From Rugalucina vietnamica (lineage: Eukaryota > Mollusca > Bivalvia > Lucinida > Lucinidae): 64,000 nucleotides of DNA. A model generated the notes under the pieces. The model was not told the DNA's origin. It worked only from the letters and a program-made list of their open reading frames with translations, and ran no database searches. A program made the translations under genes and the position numbers. Below are positions 60,442 to 64,000 of this stretch, in pieces (position 1 is the first letter of the stretch; each line of letters opens with the position of its first letter). The stretch is taken from contig OZ024875.1 in assembly GCA_964017185.1 (NCBI GenBank), forward strand, positions 26,545,456 through 26,609,455, written 5' to 3'.

Positions 60442-63232
60442 TAGCTCACCTGAGCCGTTAGGCTCACAAGGTGAGCTTATAGGATGGCCATGATCCGGCG
60501 TCCGTCCGTCCGTCCGTCGTCTGACCGTCCACAATTTCAAAGATCTTCTTCTCTGAAACCGCTTGGCCAACCAAAGCCAAATTTTATATGAAGCATCTAT
60601 AGGAAGGGGGAACCAATGTGTATATAAGAAATCCAGGTCACATGACCAAGATGGCCGCCATGCCCATATATGGTAAAAACCCTTCAAAAATCTTCTTCTC
60701 CAGAACCGGTGGACTGATTTCAACGAAACTTGGCATGAAGCATTGATGGCTCAAGCACTACAATGTGTATATAAATCATGACCCTGTGATGACCTTGACT
60801 TATTTTACGGCAAGGTCAACATAGGTCGCCAATGCATTTGAATGGGGAAAACTTTTAAAATGTCATTTAAAGTCATTTAAAGTGAAAGTCTTGCAGGAAA
60901 TGGGTAGTAGGACTGAATATTAATGATTCTGAAAAAAATTGGACCCCAGGGGCTCATATGCCCCCACCCCGGGGCAATATACATGTATATTACCATAATA
61001 TTCAAACATCATCTCCTCTGAAAGCCCTCGGCCAATCAAAGCCAAATTTTATGTGAAGCATCAATAGGAAGGGGTAATCAATGTGTATATAAATAATCCA
61101 GGTCACATGACCAAGATGGCCGCGATGCCCATATATGGTAAAAACCCTTCAAAAATCTTCTTCTCCAGAACAGGTGGATCGATTTCAAAGAAACTTGGCA
61201 TGAGGCATCGATAGCTCAAGCGCTACAATGTATATATAAATCATGACCCTGTGATGACCTTGACTTATTTTACGGCAAGGTCAACATAGGTCGCCAATGC
61301 ATTTGAATGGGGAAAACTTTTAAAATGTCATTTAAAGTCATTTAAAGTGAAAGTCTTGCAGGAAATGGGCAGTAGGACTGAATATTAATGATTCTGAAAA
61401 AAATTGGACCCGAGGGGCTCATATGCCCCCACCCCGGGGCAATATACATGTATATTACCATAATATTCAAACATCATCTCCTCTGAAACCACTTGGCCAA
61501 TCAAAGCCAAATTTTATGTGAAGCATCAATAGGAAGGGGTAATCAATGTGTATATAAATAATCCAGGTCACATGACCAAGATGGCCGCGTGCTCATATGT
61601 GGTAAAAACCCTTCAAAAATCTTCTTCTCCAGAACAGGTGGATTGATTTCAAAGAAACTTGGCATGAAGCATCGATGGCTGAAGTACTACAATGTGCATA
61701 TAAATCATGACCCTGTGATGACCTTGACCTTTTTTTACGGCAAGGTCAACATAGGTCGCCAATGCATTTGAATAGGGAAAACTTTTAAAATGCCATTTAA
61801 AGTGAAAGTCTTGCAGGAAATGGGCAGTAGGACTGAATATTAATGATTCTGAAAAAAATTGGACCCCAGGGGCTTATCTGCCCCCACCCCAGGGCAATAT
61901 ACATGTATATTACCATAATATTCAAACATCTTCTCCTCTGAAACCGCTTGGCGAATCAAAGCCAAATTGTATGTGAAGCATCTATGGAATGGGGGAATTA
62001 ATGTATATATAAATTATCTAGTTCACATAACCAAGATGGCTGCCATGCCCATATATGGTAAAAACCCTTCAAAAATCTTCTTCTCCGAATTTTGAGGACG
62101 GATTTCAAAGAAACTTGGTATGAAGCACCAATGGCTGAAGTACTACAATGTGTATATAAATCATGACCCTGTGGTGACTTTGACCTATTTTTCGACAAGG
62201 TCAACATAGGTCGCCAATGCATTGGAATGGGGAAAACTTTTAAAAAGTCATTTGAGGTGAAAATCTTGCAGGAAATGGGTAGTAGGACTAAATATTAATG
62301 ATTCTGAAAAAAAAAAAATGGATCTAAGGGCTCATATGTAATATACAGTCAGTGGACATAATTATTCGCCACCTTTGGAAAATTCCATAGACTTACATGT
62401 ATTTTCATGTTTGCAAGAAAAAATATTCTGCTTCTCCTGGTCAACATATTTTTATGTTTTTGGTGTCATTTGAAAGGTAAATGAATAAAGCAATAAACAA
62501 GATATTTTCCATTTAATTCCATGTCTGTGTTTTAAAGCTACAATTTTTTAAAAACTTGCGATTTTTTTTTTGACACTTTTTGGGCAACGTCACCATTGAC
62601 GTCAATGGGAAAGTGGCTTTTTCAAAATTTTCCGAAATTTTAAACTGCTGTACATACAAAATGCAATGTTGAAACTTCACCAACTAACCTTTGTTTATTG
62701 CCTTAATCATTTAACTTTCAAATGACACCAAAAACGTGAATATATGTTGACCAGAAGAGGCAGAATATTTTTTTCTTGCAAACATGAAAATACATGTAAG
62801 TCTATGGAGTTTTCCAAAGGTGGCGAATAATTATGTCCACTGACTGTGTACAAGTATATTACCATAATATTCAAACATCTTCTCCTCTAAAACCACTTGG
62901 CCAATTGAAGCCAAATTTTATGTGAAGCATCTATAGGATGGGGGAACCAATGTGTATATTAATAATCTAAGTCACATGACCAAGATGGCCATCATGCCCA
63001 TATATGGTAAAAACCCTTCAAATGTCTTCTTCTCAGAAACCAATAGATTGATTTTAATGAAACTTGGCGTGAAGCATCCATGGACAGAATATTGATTAGT
63101 CTGAAAAAAGAAAATGGCCCAAGGGCTTCATCTGCCCCTGCACTGGGGTTAAATACCATAATATTCAAACATGTTTATTGGTATATGCAGCAGACTCAGG
63201 TGAGCGTTTACAGGACCATTGGTCCTCTGGTT
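60442..63232 (+). repeat. AGCTCACC-family element, expanded copy
   Basis: Bounded by TTAGCTCACCTGAGCC and CAGGACCATTGGTCCTCTGG, as in the 396-bp form at 25690-26085. The interior has about five tandem units of 420-460 bp (near 60540, 61000, 61460, 61920 and 62860), each with GGCCAATCAAAGCCAAATTT, GACCAAGATGGCCG and CAAGGTCAACATAGGTCGCC. The fourth and fifth are separated by a Tc1-like MITE. Confidence 0.8.
62346..62848. mobile_element. Tc1/mariner-like MITE, 503 bp
   Basis: Ends CAGTCAGTGGACATAATT and AATTATGTCCACTGACTGTG with TA on both sides (62344-62345, 62849-62850). Arms of about 170 bp pair. Neighbouring tandem units give the empty site (ATATACATGTATATTACC). No transposase. Confidence 0.8.
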
Positions 63233-63590
63233 ATAGTTCTTACAGCTTTAGGTGATCAGATTTTTTTGAGGAGGAGTATTTATACCATACTATTATTCTG
63301 TATCAAATCTCTAAAATTTTGGCATTTAATGTTTGTCATTTCGAATCATTGGACAATATGTGTAAATTCTCATACTAAACCACCAGGATTTGAATATAAG
63401 CTTTCTTTTGCTCTGGTATTTCAGTGTTACTATTGAATCTTTGTGGCTGCTTTAACATTACAGTGCTAAATACTTGTTTCAAAGATGCATGGTAATTTTC
63501 ACATGGACAGGTAAATAAGGTAAATAAATGTTATCAGTACCGACACACTCTATTATTTGGGATAGTGTTTCTCATTGAAATAAGCAAAAT
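63233..63590. other. No gene recognised
   Basis: AT-rich intergenic sequence. Confidence 0.35.
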
Positions 63591-63591
63591 A

Positions 63592-63827
63592 TTTGAGCCA
63601 CAGCATTGGAAAACCAACAAAATGCTTGGGCGAAAACAAAGGCGCAGATCAGCTTTGTGGCAACCGCGAAGCTGATCACGCCTTTGTTTTCGCTACACGG
63701 ATAGTATAATACCTCTTCTTCTTAAATCTGAAATTTCAAGCTTCTAGCTTGCTTCTGTGACTGTACAGGCTGGTTTGTGTTTGACCTGGTCGGAACCCAA
63801 ATTGTTGGTTTTCTGACACACAGGCTT
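63592..63827 (-). repeat. Palindromic MITE family copy
   Basis: TTGAGCCACAGCATTGGAAA at the left; hairpin GCAGATCAGCTTTGTGG / CCGCGAAGCTGATC; right end GGTTTTCTGACACACAGGCT. Confidence 0.7.
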
Positions 63828-64000
63828 ATTTAAAAGTTTGTAGTAAATATGTCACATCAGTAAACCCTTAAACATGACTGATTTGATTTCATTTGTTTAT
63901 AACGGTTTCCATAAAACTTTTCAGTATCTATATATGTGAATATTTTACCTAACAAGTACTTTAAGCCAAGGTATTGTGAATCTACCGTAGCAGTCTTCAA

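Noticed and set aside
57466..63232. Membrane or secreted proteins in the 57-63 kb region
   Set aside because: All frames there fall in tandem repeat units and change with each unit.

Overview
This is animal nuclear DNA, most probably from a bivalve mollusc, and a venerid clam is a reasonable guess. Coding sequence is a small fraction. It is split into short exons by GT-AG introns and surrounded by transposable elements, foldback repeats, microsatellites and tRNA-derived repeats. The species assignment is inference from gene structure and repeat types; no database was searched.

Main gene (6.1-32.5 kb, minus strand): a complete KDM5-family histone H3K4 demethylase (vertebrate KDM5A/B/C, fly Lid). 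I placed 27 coding exons. They join in one frame from the ATG at 32451 to the TAG at 6077 (5,511 nt, 1,836 residues) in the order JmjN, ARID, PHD1, JmjC, C5HC2 zinc finger, PLU-1, PHD2, basic linker, PHD3. The iron-binding H, E and H residues are present. Most introns carry mobile elements. Two introns hold tandem copies of the following exon's own 3' splice site plus its 5' coding end: eleven acceptors at 100-bp spacing before the zinc-finger exon, and three at about 110 bp before the PHD3 exon.

Upstream region (32.5-46.4 kb): candidate promoter, hairpins, a degenerate minisatellite split by a tRNA-derived SINE, a decayed retroelement fragment, a broken CR1/Jockey-like LINE lying between two (GA)n tracts, a second LINE tail, and a 2-kb element whose arms are tandem GTCGTTTCGGCC repeats.

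Nested transposon region (46.4-50.7 kb): two head-to-head copies of a 0.9-kb terminal-inverted-repeat element. The left copy was invaded by a tiny LTR retrotransposon (TRIM), by a TIR element with a verified target duplication, and probably by more. The TRIM has 141-bp LTRs, a primer-binding site for tRNA-Ser, a polypurine tract and a tRNA-Asp-like sequence with Pol III boxes inside each LTR. One LTR is itself split by a hAT-like MITE.

Second gene (52.9-55.1 kb, plus strand): a BTB-BACK-Kelch protein resembling KLHL24/KLHL6, in two coding exons (592 residues). It is probably a Cullin-3 adaptor. Its short first coding exon means that an ATG inside the intronic MITE is not the true start.

The rest (55.1-64 kb) is repeat-dominated: more copies of a palindromic MITE family (about 17 in the window), a large expanded AGCTCACC-family element containing a Tc1/mariner-like MITE, and related repeats. 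The two genes have no evident functional link.
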